Assembly (NCBI GenBank): GCA_023433755.1
Contig: JAEYUA010000133.1
Location: 1 to 17,276, forward strand
From: Bacteroidota bacterium
Lineage (GTDB): Bacteria > Bacteroidota > Bacteroidia > Chitinophagales > Chitinophagaceae
Direction: 5' to 3'
DNA length: 17,276 nt
The position numbers were made by a program, and so were the translations under genes. How positions within the stretch are numbered: the first letter of the stretch is position 1; every line of letters begins with the position of its first letter. Shown here in pieces: positions 1-7,063 of the stretch. The notes below the pieces were generated by a model, which was not told the DNA's origin, did not search any database, and was given only the letters and a program-made list of their open reading frames with translations.

Positions 1-820
1 AGGTCACCCCTCTTACACAAGGCTGCCTGAGTGCGAATTCAATGATCTTTCCCGTTTCATCATCATTCACTCCTTTTTGAAGTGTCACCACCAGTGTAGT
101 GGAAAGATTCAACTGGTTGAGGTGTTCAAGCGCTTTCATCCTGGTAGCTGTCAGGTCCTGTCCACGCAGGGTTTCCAGGGCATCCGCCTTGAAAGAATCA
201 AACTGCAGGTAGATCTCGAAATCCGGCATATAGGAAGCCAGTTTTTTGGCAAATTCAAAATCCTTGGCGATCCTGATGCCGTTGGTATTCACCATCAGGT
301 GCTTGATTGGTTTTTGTTTTGCGATGTCCAGGATCTCGAAAAAATCAGGGTGGATGGTTGGCTCTCCGCCACTGATCTGAACCACATCAGGCGCTCCTTC
401 ATTGGCAACTATGATGTCTAGCATCCGCTCCACTTCCTCTACTGTTCGGTGCCTGCCGTAATGAGGAGAACTCATGGCATAACAGGTAGGGCAGGAGAGG
501 TTGCAGCGGTCAGTGATCTCCACGATCGTTAAACAGCCATGCTGCTCATGGTCAACACAGATACCGCAGTCATACGGGCAACCATAATGTGTTTTAGTAT
601 TAAAACGCTGGGGAATCTCTGAGGCCTTGTTGTAATTGCGAATGTTTTTATAGTATTCAATATCTGAAGCGATCAATACTTTCTGGAATCCATGTTCGGG
701 ACAGGTTTTGAACATGAAAACTTTTTCATCCTGGAATACGATCTTGGCATCTATACGCCTGAGGCAGGTGGTACAAAGGCTGATGGTGAAATCGTAATAG
801 GTATAGGGGCGTTCAGGCAT
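1..820 (-). CDS. Radical SAM protein with Tes-like cysteine-rich N-terminus (3' end outside window)
   Basis: The first 273 codons are visible; the C-terminus lies beyond base 1. The radical SAM cluster motif CxxxCxxC is seen as RCNLSCPTCYA (C106, C110, C113), followed by the SAM-binding GGEP at 151-154. Ahead of it is a cysteine-rich region: CTTC (C16, C19), TCPEHG (C40), and GCPYDCGIC (C81, C85, C88) with C96. This rubredoxin-like plus extra-cluster layout matches COG1964-type enzymes, the group that includes archaeal tetraether synthase (Tes), as I recall the family. The enzyme should reductively cleave S-adenosylmethionine and perform radical chemistry; the substrate is unknown. The ATG at 820 overlaps the end of the Lgt-like gene by 8 bp (ATGCCTGA), so translation is probably coupled. 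The radical SAM assignment is very sure; the lipid substrate is only an inference from homology pattern and neighbour. Confidence 0.9.
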   Translation of the reverse strand, partial: MPERPYTYYDFTISLCTTCLRRIDAKIVFQDEKVFMFKTCPEHGFQKVLIASDIEYYKNIRNYNKASEIPQRFNTKTHYGCPYDCGICVDHEQHGCLTIVEITDRCNLSCPTCYAMSSPHYGRHRTVEEVERMLDIIVANEGAPDVVQISGGEPTIHPDFFEILDIAKQKPIKHLMVNTNGIRIAKDFEFAKKLASYMPDFEIYLQFDSFKADALETLRGQDLTATRMKALEHLNQLNLSTTLVVTLQKGVNDDETGKIIEFALRQPCVRGVT

Positions 821-1565
821 AAACCTTTCGTTTAATTGGTTGAATGATAAAGGGAAGATAATAGATCAAACCACCAAGACAGGCGAGTTGGATGGATGAC
901 AAATCCAGGATTACCGGGTAATGAGGTTTGATAAAATCCAGCAGGAAGCGGAATGCCAGGTAAGTGATCATAAATAGTTTGAACAATCCACCCTCTTCCA
1001 TTTGTGATTTCTTATTCAAATGGTTCAGCATGATCCACAGGATTATGAGAAAGGCGATCTCATAAAGTGTAACCGGGTGCCGGGAAAGGCCATCACCCAG
1101 GTTCATTGACCAGGGGAGGTTGGAGGGGACACCGTAAGTTTCCTCAAACACACCCATTGAAAAACAACCCATGCGCCCGATGACCAGGGCCAGTATCATG
1201 GGAAAAACAAAAAGATCTCCTGAAGCCTGTTTTTCTCCAATGATTTTTTTTACCAGTTCCACCCCAAACAGCCCGCCGAGAAATCCGCCAACGACTGTCT
1301 TATTGCTATAGATATACATCAGCAGATTATCTGTCATGTTCCACTCAGGGGGTCTCTCCAGTGAACCCAGGAGTCTCGATCCAATAAGAGCGCCAAAGAT
1401 GGCACCAATGATCACCCAGATCCTGGAAGATGTGGTAAAGTGATCTCCTTTCTTTTTTCTCAGGTATAAAAAATACCGGAAGCCAATTAAGAAAGCAAGT
1501 GCTTCCAGCACAGCATGGGCTGTAATAGTATAGGAGCCGATTTCAAATACAAGAGGAAAAGACAT
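813..1565 (-). CDS. Divergent Lgt-family (prolipoprotein diacylglyceryl transferase-like) membrane protein
   Basis: This 250-residue polytopic membrane protein has the Lgt fold signature: VVGGFLGGLFG at 91-101, GRMGCFSMG at 130-138, SRHPVTLYE at 161-169 and LAFRFLLDF at 203-211. Lgt normally transfers a diacylglyceryl group from phosphatidylglycerol to the lipobox cysteine of lipoproteins. Several residues known to matter in E. coli Lgt look replaced. The His before GG (E. coli H103) is V92, and the Asn of GRxGN (N146) is C134. The RHP..LYE motif and the FR arginine (R206) are kept. It may therefore be a paralogue with a different acceptor or lipid donor, with the housekeeping lgt elsewhere. 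The ATG at 1565 lies 2 bp after the lipoprotein gene, and the stop overlaps the radical SAM gene, so all three are probably one operon. Confidence 0.85.
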   Translation of the reverse strand: MSFPLVFEIGSYTITAHAVLEALAFLIGFRYFLYLRKKKGDHFTTSSRIWVIIGAIFGALIGSRLLGSLERPPEWNMTDNLLMYIYSNKTVVGGFLGGLFGVELVKKIIGEKQASGDLFVFPMILALVIGRMGCFSMGVFEETYGVPSNLPWSMNLGDGLSRHPVTLYEIAFLIILWIMLNHLNKKSQMEEGGLFKLFMITYLAFRFLLDFIKPHYPVILDLSSIQLACLGGLIYYLPFIIQPIKRKVYA

Positions 1566-1567
1566 GC

Positions 1568-2191
1568 TTATTGTTTTACCCAGGTAAGTAAGGAAGGATA
1601 ATCCATAAAGGCGACAATGCCCTGGTTTTTGCCATAATAAATTTTGAAGATGCCAGGTCTGTTTTCCAGGCTGGTATCCCGCATGGCGGAAATAATATTG
1701 GTAAAACTTCTGTTACCTATTACAAGCAAAGGATGGTCCTGCCTAGTTGTTGCCTGTTGCCCGATTATTATAGATCCAAAACCCTGGGGCATCGGTTCTG
1801 CAAGCTGTATAATATTTGAAAGAATATTTAATGAAGCAAATTTTTCCTGGCTGTTGTTCGTACTTCTTACCTGGAATTCTGCAGCGAACTGGCTGCGGCC
1901 GCTGCTGTCAGTTTCCAGTGACTGAAACCATTTTTCGGACAAACAATATAGTGGTGAGGTGAAACCTGTTTCCTGGTAGGGAATTGAATTATAGGTATTC
2001 TTCAGATTGAAAACTTCCTGGTCGTTTTGCTGGTTAAGAAACACAAGTTGTTCATTATCGGTATAGGGAAGCCATTCCAGCAATTCAGTATCAGTAAAAG
2101 CAGGACAATCAATTTTCTTACTGCACGCATCATTGCATGACCAGTAAAAAAAAGGCAGCAGGGCAAAAAACAGGAACGACAATATTCTCAT
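1568..2191 (-). CDS. Small uncharacterised lipoprotein
   Basis: I do not recognise a named family. From the ATG at 2191 the protein has 207 residues. It begins MRILSFLFFALLPFFYWSC, a hydrophobic signal with a loose lipobox cysteine at C19, so it is probably a lipoprotein exported across the inner membrane. The mature part starts with C23 and C29 (KIDCPAF) followed by LLEWLPY. A C-P-x-F...W-x-P-Y segment of this kind recurs in small secreted Bacteroidota proteins, as I recall. No membrane helix follows. An upstream in-frame extension of 28 residues to 2275 is polar and would bury the signal peptide, so I prefer 2191. It is the first gene of the operon with the Lgt-like and radical SAM genes (2-bp gap downstream) and could be a substrate or partner of them; that is inference. 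Confidence 0.75.
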   Translation of the reverse strand: MRILSFLFFALLPFFYWSCNDACSKKIDCPAFTDTELLEWLPYTDNEQLVFLNQQNDQEVFNLKNTYNSIPYQETGFTSPLYCLSEKWFQSLETDSSGRSQFAAEFQVRSTNNSQEKFASLNILSNIIQLAEPMPQGFGSIIIGQQATTRQDHPLLVIGNRSFTNIISAMRDTSLENRPGIFKIYYGKNQGIVAFMDYPSLLTWVKQ

Positions 2192-2330
2192 AGTGCGCAG
2201 TTGGTTACAATGTAAAGCATATTCAGTTCCTTTACTGACCCGGATTCTATTAATTCCGTTGCTTGTGTGAGGCATCTCCTTTACATTGCTAAAATGGTTA
2301 GTTTTACAGCAAAAGATAACCAGCTTTTTA

Positions 2331-3368
2331 ATGTCTAACCCCCATCTTCAAACAGGATCTGAAAATCTCTCGGCTGCGGATAAAGAATTCGAGAATGGCA
2401 TCCGTCCCAAAGAGATCAGTGATTTTTCCGGCCAGCCCCAGGTAATCGAAAACCTGGTAATTTTTATAAAAGCGGCGCGGATCAGGGGAGAAGCGCTGGA
2501 TCATGTATTGTTTCATGGTCCACCCGGACTGGGGAAGACAACTCTTTCGCGCATTGTTGCCAATGAACTGGGAGTGAACATCAAAGAAACTTCGGGACCG
2601 GTTATCGAAAAACCAGGTGACCTTGCCGGTTTGCTAACAGGACTTGAACCCAATGATGTATTATTTATTGATGAGATACACAGGCTGAGCACTGTTGTGG
2701 AAGAATACCTTTATTCCGCGATGGAGGATTACAAGATCGATATCATGATCGACAGCGGTCCCAATGCGCGCAGCATCCAGATCAACCTGAATCCATTTAC
2801 CCTCATCGGGGCCACCACCCGTAGCGGCCTGCTCACAGCGCCTTTATTATCCAGGTTTGCGATCAAATCGAGACTGGAATATTATAACGCGGATACGCTG
2901 AAGAAAATCATCCTGCGTGCTGCCGACATACTCCAGGTAAAGATCGATGCGGAAGCAGCGGCCGAAATCGCACGCCGCAGCAGGGGTACACCACGTATCG
3001 CGAACGGGCTCTTGCGCCGGGTAAGAGATTTTGCGCAGGTGTTGAACGACGGCCTGATCGATATCGGCATTACCCAACATGCCCTGAAGGCGCTGAATGT
3101 GGATGAGCACGGACTGGATGATATGGATAACCGCATCCTCTCGGCCATCATTGAAAAATTCAAGGGCGGACCCGTGGGTATCAGTACCATTGCCACTTCG
3201 GTGGGGGAAGAAGCCGGCACTTTGGAAGAAGTGTATGAACCTTTCCTGATCCAGGAAGGATTTATCAAAAGAACACCCAGGGGAAGGGAAGCTACCCACA
3301 AGGCCTATGAACATCTGGGCAAAAAGCCCGGCTATCGCAATGAGGGTCCCAACCTGTTCAACATCTGA
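2331..3368 (+). CDS. ruvB: Holliday junction branch migration ATPase RuvB
   Basis: RuvB is the hexameric AAA+ motor that, with RuvA, drives Holliday junction branch migration during recombination and repair. The 345-residue product has the normal length. Visible landmarks are the Walker A GPPGLGKTT at 63-71, Walker B FIDEIH at 112-117, the sensor-1 strand LIGATTRSG at 158-165, the LLSRF segment at 172-176 that carries the arginine-finger region, and the C-terminal winged-helix block FIKRTPRGREAT. The ATG at 2331 gives the usual short N-terminus; a longer reading from a TTG at 2286 adds 15 residues that do not look like RuvB. It is transcribed divergently from the lipoprotein operon. No ruvA or ruvC lies nearby, which is common outside the ruvABC operon of enterobacteria. 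Confidence 0.97.
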   Translation: MSNPHLQTGSENLSAADKEFENGIRPKEISDFSGQPQVIENLVIFIKAARIRGEALDHVLFHGPPGLGKTTLSRIVANELGVNIKETSGPVIEKPGDLAGLLTGLEPNDVLFIDEIHRLSTVVEEYLYSAMEDYKIDIMIDSGPNARSIQINLNPFTLIGATTRSGLLTAPLLSRFAIKSRLEYYNADTLKKIILRAADILQVKIDAEAAAEIARRSRGTPRIANGLLRRVRDFAQVLNDGLIDIGITQHALKALNVDEHGLDDMDNRILSAIIEKFKGGPVGISTIATSVGEEAGTLEEVYEPFLIQEGFIKRTPRGREATHKAYEHLGKKPGYRNEGPNLFNI

Positions 3369-3405
3369 GTGCAGGGCCCGATTTTTTATATTTCTTTCCC
3401 GGTTG

Positions 3406-3441
3406 CCGTTTACAAACGGAACAATCCTGAACCAAAGGTTC
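3406..3441. other. Two small hairpins downstream of ruvB
   Basis: Two perfect short inverted repeats lie 40-70 bp after the ruvB stop: CCGTT/AACGG with loop TACA (3406-3419), and GAACC/GGTTC with loop AAA (3429-3441). Neither is followed by a clear T tract, so a terminator role is uncertain. The rest of the ruvB to response-regulator space (3369-3532) shows nothing else I can support; TAATTTTA at 3497-3504 resembles a Bacteroidota -7 box but has no well-spaced -33 TTG. Confidence 0.3.
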
Positions 3442-3532
3442 ATTAAAGCGACTCACTGTGGGGGATAAACGGAAAACACGGTTGGTTGAAATGCTTTAAT
3501 TTTATTGATCAATTCAAAAAAACCCATTTATC

Positions 3533-4231
3533 ATGGCAGACAAGAAAGCTAAAATATTATTATGCGAAGACGATCCGAACCTGGGAAGTGTTCTGAAGAA
3601 TTACCTTGAGCTGAATGATTACGATGTGACCCTGGAAAGGGATGGCAGGCTCGGCCTTGCTGCCTTTCAAAGGGAGCAGTTTGACCTTTGCCTGCTGGAT
3701 GTGATGATGCCGAATATGGATGGATTTACACTGGCTGAAGAGATCAGGGATATCAACCCGGATGTGCCTCTTTTCTTTTTGAGTGCCAAAACCATGAAGG
3801 AAGACATCATCCAGGGGTATAAACTGGGTGCAGATGATTATATCACCAAGCCCTTCGACAGCGAGGTGCTGCTTCATAAGATCAAGGCTATCCTGAAGAG
3901 GAATGAAGAACTCAACCGCGAATCAGAGAACCGCGAGTTCGACCTGGCTTCTTATCATTTCAATCCCAAACTCCGTGAGCTTTCACATGCCGGCAAGATG
4001 CAGACCCTCTCACCAAAGGAAAATGAACTGCTGAAGATGCTGGCCGAGCACATGAATGACCTGCTTCCAAGGGAACAGGCATTAAAGAGGATCTGGGGCA
4101 GTGATACCTATTTCAACGGGCGAAGTATGGACGTGTATATTGCCAAACTCCGCAAATACCTGAAGGATGATCCCAATATCGAGATCGTTAACATTCACGG
4201 GAATGGGTTCAGGCTGGTGGTACAGCCGTGA
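3533..4231 (+). CDS. OmpR-family response regulator (RprY-like)
   Basis: This 232-residue two-domain response regulator has an N-terminal receiver with the acidic pair E12-D13-D14, phosphoacceptor D56 in LLDVMMP, the switch Ser/Thr region at S84 and the conserved K106 in ITKPF. The C-terminal OmpR/PhoB winged helix spans roughly 135-232 and ends MDVYIAKLRKYL...VNIHGNGFRLV. It is a DNA-binding transcription factor controlled by phosphorylation. The sequence resembles RprY of Bacteroides, but the regulon cannot be read from here. No histidine kinase gene is in the window, so it is an orphan at this locus. It faces a single-domain receiver gene, and the shared 3' space holds a terminator and inverted heptad repeats. 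Confidence 0.93.
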   Translation: MADKKAKILLCEDDPNLGSVLKNYLELNDYDVTLERDGRLGLAAFQREQFDLCLLDVMMPNMDGFTLAEEIRDINPDVPLFFLSAKTMKEDIIQGYKLGADDYITKPFDSEVLLHKIKAILKRNEELNRESENREFDLASYHFNPKLRELSHAGKMQTLSPKENELLKMLAEHMNDLLPREQALKRIWGSDTYFNGRSMDVYIAKLRKYLKDDPNIEIVNIHGNGFRLVVQP

Positions 4232-4233
4232 GG

Positions 4234-4257
4234 AAGCTACAAGCTACAAGCTACAAG
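4234..4257 (+). repeat. Heptad tandem repeat, left arm of array A
   Basis: Three exact tandem copies of the 7-mer AAGCTAC plus a partial fourth (AAG) begin 2 bp after the response regulator stop codon. The array is the approximate reverse complement of the array at 4349-4383, and the two arms enclose the terminator at 4287-4310. Confidence 0.85.
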
Positions 4258-4286
4258 ACTTACAATCTGATAGTTTTCAGAATTAT

Positions 4287-4310
4287 AAAAGTGCGAAAGC
4301 ACTTTTTTTT
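4287..4310 (+). terminator. Intrinsic terminator of the RprY-like regulator gene
   Basis: A perfect 8-bp stem AAAAGTGC / GCACTTTT closes a GAAA tetraloop (4295-4298) and is followed by four more T bases. This is a textbook rho-independent terminator for the plus-strand gene. The A tract on the left arm gives a short T run on the minus strand too, so weak bidirectional action for the convergent receiver gene is possible. Confidence 0.85.
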
Positions 4311-4348
4311 ATGAATATAAAAAGACACTCTATTCTCTAAACCGCCCT

Positions 4349-4383
4349 CTTGCAGCTTGCAGCTTGAAGCTTGCAGCATGCAA
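4349..4383 (-). repeat. Heptad tandem repeat, right arm of array A
   Basis: There are four 7-bp units, CTTGCAG (three copies) and CTTGAAG (one), plus a degenerate fifth (CATGCAA). The array ends 1 bp before the stop codon of the minus-strand receiver gene. Read on the minus strand the units are CTGCAAG, which matches the left-arm unit in rotated register with one change (GCTACAA versus GCTGCAA). Each convergent gene is thus followed at once by the same sense of heptad array. Confidence 0.85.
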
Positions 4384-4384
4384 C

Positions 4385-4780
4385 TCAATAACTCGTAGCT
4401 TCCAATGCAAAGCTGTAATGCTCCTGCACTCTTTCCACCAGGTCGTTGTAGTCAAAAGGCTTTTGCATGAAATCATCGGCGTGGGAAAAACTGATCATGG
4501 CGGGGTTGCAGTCATCACCTGACATCATAATAATCCGGGTATGGGCTGTTTCAGGATCGTTTTTGATCTGGTTGCAGAAGGTATAGCCGTCTTCTTCTGA
4601 CAGGCAAACATCCATCAAAATGAGAACAGGCTTATGAACCTTGATCTTGAGCGTGGCTTCTTCAACTGATGAAGCCAGGATGGTTTCATAGCCCTGTCCT
4701 TTCAGGATGATCTGCACGATCTGTAGCAGGTCGCGGTTATCATCGAGTAACAGGATTTTCTTTGAATGGTACACGGTCAA
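4385..4780 (-). CDS. Single-domain CheY-like response regulator
   Basis: This 131-residue stand-alone receiver has no output domain. It carries the acidic pair D13-D14 in LLLDDN, phosphoacceptor D57 in LILMDV, switch S87 in MMSGDD, and K107 in MQKPFD. Such proteins relay phosphate or bind a partner rather than DNA. There is no in-frame ATG near the first beta strand, so the start is the TTG at 4780 or the GTG at 4774 (two codons in). A perfect inverted repeat overlaps this start. It lies 60 bp downstream of another single-domain receiver on the same strand, suggesting joint transcription. No partner kinase is visible. Confidence 0.88.
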   Translation of the reverse strand: MTVYHSKKILLLDDNRDLLQIVQIILKGQGYETILASSVEEATLKIKVHKPVLILMDVCLSEEDGYTFCNQIKNDPETAHTRIIMMSGDDCNPAMISFSHADDFMQKPFDYNDLVERVQEHYSFALEATSY

Positions 4781-4791
4781 TTTTTTTGACC
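4775..4791. promoter_or_regulatory. Inverted repeat over the start of the receiver gene
   Basis: GGTCAA (4775-4780) and TTGACC (4786-4791) form a perfect 6-bp inverted repeat separated by five T bases. It covers the TTG/GTG start region of the minus-strand receiver gene. It could be an operator or an RNA hairpin that shields the start; chance is also possible for a repeat this short. Confidence 0.3.
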
Positions 4792-4840
4792 TATATCCAA
4801 ATACAGTTCCAAAAATGAAAAATGGTGTAAAAATTATGTA

Positions 4841-5251
4841 TCAATTGTTTAAATCGGCACATAAACCGAGTAAACCAATGATCTCTTTGATGAAATTCCG
4901 GTAATCAAATGGTTTGGTAAGGAAGTGAATACCCCTGGATTCAAAATATTCACGGTCTGCTTCGCTTGAAGAAGTGGTAAACACTACAACCGGAACCCGG
5001 GCCAGGTCAGGATGGTCTTTCATTTTTTCGATGGTCTTCCTGCCATTCATCCTGGGCATATTGATATCCATGATCACGAGGCAGGGTAATTTCCTGTCTT
5101 CCAGCAACCGGTACATAAATTCAAGTGCCTGCTCGCCATCATTGGCTTGTTCTATCTGGAAAGGGTGCGGCTGGGAATCAATGGCCTCCTTGATGAAAAT
5201 CAGGTCATCTTCATCATCATCCACGCAAAGTACAACAGGAGAAAAAGTCAT
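4841..5251 (-). CDS. Single-domain response regulator, Rcp1-like
   Basis: This 136-residue receiver-only protein has an acidic cluster DDDEDD (11-16), phosphoacceptor D62 in VIMDINMPRMNG, T92-T93 in VFTTSSSEAD and K113 in LTKPF. The INMPxxNG and TTSSSEAD pattern is typical of Rcp1-type receivers, which often partner phytochrome or PAS-containing hybrid kinases. I chose the ATG at 5251 over the TTG at 5257 and GTG at 5254 that precede it. It is divergent from the HerA-like ATPase gene, with a 150-bp space between starts in which I could not find a convincing promoter pair. Together with the downstream receiver it forms a pair of orphan phosphorelay components. Confidence 0.88.
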   Translation of the reverse strand: MTFSPVVLCVDDDEDDLIFIKEAIDSQPHPFQIEQANDGEQALEFMYRLLEDRKLPCLVIMDINMPRMNGRKTIEKMKDHPDLARVPVVVFTTSSSEADREYFESRGIHFLTKPFDYRNFIKEIIGLLGLCADLNN

Positions 5252-5401
5252 CACCAAAACTAAGGAGGGGCAGTCAGAATCAATGGCGTATTTATACGGA
5301 TATATCTTCAGTTTTTACGATCAATGTTCCTTCCCTGTTTTGAATTATCATCTTTAAAAAACCTGATGTGTTGTATATTTCCTTTTTCATAAACAGCGAG
5401 T

Positions 5402-6955
5402 ATGTCAGCAACAGAAAAGTTTCAGTCAGTCGTAAACGCAGGGTATACGTTCAAGGGAGAATCCATTAAGATTGGCAGAGCCATGCTTGGCGGGTCCGTA
5501 GTGGATAAGGCGGATGTATTACTTCCGCTCAAAACACTGAACCGCCATGGTTTGATAGCCGGTGCCACGGGTACCGGAAAAACCAAAACCCTGCAACTGA
5601 TCAGCGAGGGTTTGAGCGACGCAAGCATTCCTGTTTTGTTGCTCGACATAAAAGGCGACCTGAGTGGCATTGCCCGCGCCGGCGAAGTGAATGAGAAGCT
5701 GAATGAAAGGGCCCGCCTGCTGGAGTTTAATTATGCACCTACCGGTTACCCTGTTGAACTGCTGAGTCTCAGTTCCGGCGATGGCATAAGGCTCAGGGCA
5801 ACGGTAACTGAATTTGGACCCGTTTTGCTATCCAAGATCCTGGGATTGAATGATACGCAGGGCGGCGTGGTGGCCCTTGTATTCAAGTATTGTGATGATA
5901 ACCATTTGCCCCTGCTGGATCTTAAAGATTTTATCGGGGTATTGCAGTTCATTTCCAACGAAGGGAAGAAGGAACTGGAAAAAACCTATGGTAAAATCAG
6001 CACCACTTCCACCGGCACCATTCTCAGGAAGGTGATTGAACTGCAGCAGCAGGGTGCCGATCATTTTTTTGGTGAAAAAAGTTTTGAAGTGGATGATCTC
6101 ATGCGCATCAGTGATGATGGCAGGGGTGTGATATCCATTTTAAGGGTGACCGATATGCAGGACAGGCCCAAACTGTTTTCCACTTTCATGCTGCAATTGC
6201 TGGCCGAACTGTATGCAAGCTGCCCGGAAGAAGGTGATATGGACAAACCCAAGCTGGTCCTTTTTATTGATGAAGCCCACCTGATTTTTAATGAAGCGTC
6301 GGAGGCCCTGCTGCAACAGGTGGAAACGATTGTAAAGCTGATCCGCTCCAAGGGTATTGGAGTGTTCTTCTGCACACAAAATCCAATGGATGTTCCGGCA
6401 TCAGTATTATCACAGCTTGGTCTAAAGGTGCAGCATGCCCTCAGGGCATTCACGGCCGCCGATAGAAAAACCATAACCAAAACGGCGGAAAATTATCCTG
6501 AAACAGAATTCTATAAAGTATCAGAAGATCTTACCAAACTGGGTATTGGAGAAGCATTCGTGACCATGCTCAATGAAAAAGGAATTCCTACCCCACTGGT
6601 GCATGTAATGATGGTGCCGCCCAAGAGCCGCATGGATGTTTTAACTGACCAGGAAGTGAAGGAGATCATGAACCAGTCAAAACTTTCATCCAAATACAAC
6701 CGGGAAATCGACAGTCACAGTGCCTACGAAATTCTCAACGAAAAATTGAAGGAAGCAGAAGCAAGGGAAGAAGAGAAGGAAGAAAAGGATGTAAAGGAAA
6801 AACCCGGCCGCGCAAAAAAAGAAGAAACTGTTTTTGACAATCCCGTGGTAAGGCAGGCCGGCAGAACAGCCGCATCCATTCTCACTCGCTCTTTATTAGG
6901 TGTGCTGGGATTGGGAGGTACAACGAGGAGGAGGAAGACGAAGAGCTGGTTCTGA
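5402..6955 (+). CDS. HerA-like helicase-domain ATPase (DUF853 family)
   Basis: This 517-residue protein belongs to the HerA/FtsK-like ATPases of the DUF853 (E. coli YjgR) type. Walker A GATGTGKT is at 54-61, LLDIKGDLSG at 80-89, and Walker B LVLFIDEAH at 285-293; the RSKGIGVFFCTQNP segment at 315-328 is a typical sensor region with a conserved Gln. From about 445 to 475 there is a highly charged Glu/Lys-rich, coiled-coil-like linker, then a basic tail ending GGTTRRRKTKSWF. The family has a DNA-pumping-type ATPase core, but its cellular role is not established. No NurA-like nuclease is adjacent, so a HerA-NurA resection pair is not supported here. The ATG at 5402 gives a normal N-terminus. The stop is followed within 3 bp by heptad repeats. 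Confidence 0.92.
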   Translation: MSATEKFQSVVNAGYTFKGESIKIGRAMLGGSVVDKADVLLPLKTLNRHGLIAGATGTGKTKTLQLISEGLSDASIPVLLLDIKGDLSGIARAGEVNEKLNERARLLEFNYAPTGYPVELLSLSSGDGIRLRATVTEFGPVLLSKILGLNDTQGGVVALVFKYCDDNHLPLLDLKDFIGVLQFISNEGKKELEKTYGKISTTSTGTILRKVIELQQQGADHFFGEKSFEVDDLMRISDDGRGVISILRVTDMQDRPKLFSTFMLQLLAELYASCPEEGDMDKPKLVLFIDEAHLIFNEASEALLQQVETIVKLIRSKGIGVFFCTQNPMDVPASVLSQLGLKVQHALRAFTAADRKTITKTAENYPETEFYKVSEDLTKLGIGEAFVTMLNEKGIPTPLVHVMMVPPKSRMDVLTDQEVKEIMNQSKLSSKYNREIDSHSAYEILNEKLKEAEAREEEKEEKDVKEKPGRAKKEETVFDNPVVRQAGRTAASILTRSLLGVLGLGGTTRRRKTKSWF

Positions 6956-6957
6956 AA

Positions 6958-6990
6958 GGCTATTGGCTGATGGCCATTGGCCATTGGCTA
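6958..6990 (+). repeat. Heptad repeat, left arm of array B
   Basis: Four consecutive 7-bp units starting GGC (GGCTATT, GGCTGAT, then GGCCATT twice) plus a partial GGCTA begin 3 bp after the HerA-like stop codon. Bases 6973-6989 (GCCATTGGCCATTGGCT) are a perfect 17-bp inverted match of 7078-7094 in the right arm. Confidence 0.85.
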
Positions 6991-7005
6991 GAGACCTCAA
7001 TTCTG

Positions 7006-7019
7006 CGCATTCTCATGCG
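7006..7019. other. Central hairpin between heptad arms
   Basis: CGCAT / ATGCG forms a perfect 5-bp stem with loop TCTC in the middle of the array B space. No T tract follows on either strand, so it is not a classical terminator, but it occupies the same central position as the terminator in array A. Confidence 0.35.
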
Positions 7020-7063
7020 GTAAAAGAAATAGCCATTCTTTTGTTCACGCAGTGTCGGGAGGC

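Noticed and set aside
2192..2275. Longer N-terminus for the lipoprotein gene starting at 2275
   Set aside because: The extra 28 residues are polar and would place the signal peptide internally; the ATG at 2191 gives a clean lipoprotein signal.
2847..3443. A 198-codon minus-strand open frame over ruvB
   Set aside because: It lies antisense to strongly conserved RuvB motifs and its translation shows no recognisable domain; it is a coding shadow.
5402..6955. HerA-NurA end-resection or anti-phage module
   Set aside because: The ATPase core is HerA-like, but the neighbours include no NurA or other nuclease, and the sequence fits the DUF853 housekeeping-type family.
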